Origin: Aliiroseovarius sp. Z3
GTDB lineage: Bacteria > Pseudomonadota > Alphaproteobacteria > Rhodobacterales > Rhodobacteraceae
NCBI RefSeq assembly: GCF_029105185.1
Contig: NZ_JAFMZK010000010.1
Coordinates: 62,001 to 126,000 of the forward strand
Length of the DNA stretch: 64,000 bases
Direction of reading: 5' to 3'
The notes below the pieces were generated by a model that did no database searches, was not told where the DNA came from, and worked only from the letters and a program-made list of their open reading frames with translations. The position numbers and the translations under genes are program-made. Positions 62,836-64,000 of the stretch are shown in pieces (position 1 is the stretch's first letter; each line of letters begins with the position of its first letter).

Positions 62836-63747
62836 ATGTCCTATATCGAAAGCCTCCGCGTCTTCGTGCGCGTTGTCGATTTGGGAAGCATCACGTCCGG
62901 CGGGCGCGATCTGCGCCTGACCCCGGCGGTGGCCAGTAAGCGCATCAAGGAATTGGAAAAACACCTTGGTGTGCGGCTGTTCAATCGCACCACGCGGTCG
63001 CTGTCACCGACCGAGGTGGGCAAGCTGTTTTACCACGAAGCCAAGGCGGTTCTGGAAACGGTGGACATCGCGGAGTCGAAGGTCGCCAACTTCTCGCACG
63101 CCCCGCGCGGCACCATTCGTGTGACCGCGCCCTTGGGCGCCGGACGCCGGATTATTGCGCCTTTGGTGCCCCGTTTTATCGACGCGTTTCCCGACACACG
63201 GGTGCAAATGCGCCTGTCCGACCGCAAGGTGGACATCATGGCCGACGGTCTGGACGTCGCCTTTTTCATCGGAACGCCCAGCGATTCGAACCTGAAGCTG
63301 CGCAAGATCCACGATTGTGGCCGGGTGTTATGCGCGTCCCCGACATATCTGGCCCGAAACGGAACACCGCAGACACCAGACGACCTGCTGAACGACCGGT
63401 TCAACTGTCTGCTGCTTAGATATCCCCGCTCGCCCGAGTATTTCTGGGTGCTGCAGACCCAAACCGGCCCGCGCAAGTTTGAGGTTGCGGGCAAATACGA
63501 TGTCGATGACGGGGACGTTCTGACCGCCTGGGCGCTGGATGGGCGCGGCATCGTGAACAAACCCCGTTTCGACGTGGCCGAGCATTTGCGCGACGGCAGC
63601 CTGATCGAGGTGCTGCCTGACACGCCACCGGTGCCGACGATTTTCGGCTGCCTGTATCCTCACAAGAAGTTGCAGGATCCCAAGATCCGCCTGTTTGTCG
63701 ACTTTGTGATCGAGCACAGCAAGCCGCTGTTGGGTGAAGGGCGTTAG
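62836..63747 (+). CDS. LysR-family regulator divergent from xdh
   Basis: 303 aa. The N-terminal HTH reads LRVFVRVVDLGSITSGGRDLRLTPAVASKRIKELEKHLGVRLFNRTTR in part; the group resembles the DsdC/AaeR-like short LysR proteins common in proteobacteria. C-terminal effector domain complete, ending at LLGEGR. Divergent to xdhA with a candidate site between, so xdh control is possible but not shown. It overlaps the convergent Lrp gene by four bases. Confidence 0.88.
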   Translation: MSYIESLRVFVRVVDLGSITSGGRDLRLTPAVASKRIKELEKHLGVRLFNRTTRSLSPTEVGKLFYHEAKAVLETVDIAESKVANFSHAPRGTIRVTAPLGAGRRIIAPLVPRFIDAFPDTRVQMRLSDRKVDIMADGLDVAFFIGTPSDSNLKLRKIHDCGRVLCASPTYLARNGTPQTPDDLLNDRFNCLLLRYPRSPEYFWVLQTQTGPRKFEVAGKYDVDDGDVLTAWALDGRGIVNKPRFDVAEHLRDGSLIEVLPDTPPVPTIFGCLYPHKKLQDPKIRLFVDFVIEHSKPLLGEGR

Positions 63748-64000
63748 ACGTTCAACCCCGTGCCCGTTTTTACGGCATCCATGGACACGAAAGTGCGAAA
63801 CTTGCGAATATTGCTGTCCTGAAAGAAGACCCGGCGGGTGAAACCTTCATACGCCGCCATGCTTTCGACGACGACAACCAACATGAAATCTGCCTCGCCG
63901 GTGACATAGAAACACTGCTGCACCTCGGGGGCATCGCGAAACCGGCGCTTCATCAGGTCAATCTCAGCCGGGGTTTCGCTGACCAGTTCGACCTGCACGA
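63744..64000 (-). CDS. Lrp/AsnC-family regulator, C-terminal part (cut by window end)
   Basis: About 85 residues visible, ending MDAVKTGTGLNV. The pattern QVELVSETPAEIDLMKRRFRDAPEVQQCFYVTGEADFMLVVVVESM (in part) is the RAM (ligand-binding) domain of Lrp/AsnC regulators. The helix-turn-helix half lies beyond position 64000, so the true start is not visible. It converges on the LysR gene with a four-base overlap. Confidence 0.88.
   Translation of the reverse strand, partial: VQVELVSETPAEIDLMKRRFRDAPEVQQCFYVTGEADFMLVVVVESMAAYEGFTRRVFFQDSNIRKFRTFVSMDAVKTGTGLNV

Overview
The window reads as a stretch of an alphaproteobacterial genome, most likely the Roseobacter/Rhodobacteraceae group. This is an inference from gene content and order, not a database result. 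The clues are a glpDSTPQUVK glycerol operon, a Rhodobacter-type phosphatidylethanolamine methyltransferase beside psd and pssA, the HutF/HutG form of histidine breakdown, a DUF1403-ScpB pair, TRAP and ABC uptake systems, and GC-rich coding throughout. Genes are tightly packed, often with 4-base ATGA or GTGA overlaps. I found no rRNA, tRNA, CRISPR array, insertion sequence or prophage.

Layout. 1-309: regulatory region with GlpR-like half-sites. 310-10702: glycerol operon (glpD, a two-ATPase ABC transporter, glpK) followed by an iron-type alcohol dehydrogenase. 10848-13904: Bcr/CflA-type exporter and gamma-glutamyltranspeptidase. 13966-26943: inositol module, made of a leftward iolG-aldolase-iolB-iolC-iolD operon, a rightward group of two oxidoreductases and an IolE/IolI-like protein, a LacI regulator, and a sugar-type ABC transporter. 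An identical 18-bp palindrome lies before iolD/the oxidoreductase and between the LacI gene and the transporter. 27056-28587: DUF1403-ScpB. 28735-30807: psd-pssA-pmtA for membrane phospholipids. 30896-34366: nadABC. 34457-34991: ParDE toxin-antitoxin with a palindromic operator. 35125-37074: ECF sigma factor, anti-sigma and fasciclin protein. 37314-40202: CocE-type hydrolase and bestrophin-like channel. 40267-48227: histidine utilisation (hutD, hutF, hutIHGU, hutC). 48326-51614: LysR, CaiB-type CoA transferase, acyl-CoA dehydrogenase. 51740-54934: TRAP transporter. 54991-62669: purine catabolism (guanine deaminase, purine permease, xdhCBA), then a LysR regulator and the 3' part of an Lrp-type regulator cut by the window end.

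Together this is mostly a nutrient-scavenging region (glycerol, inositol, histidine, purines, an organic acid) interrupted by housekeeping lipid and NAD synthesis. The less ordinary signals are the DUF1403-ScpB pair, the asymmetric glycerol transporter ATPases, the two identical LacI operators, and a HutC-like palindrome in front of the TRAP transporter operon.
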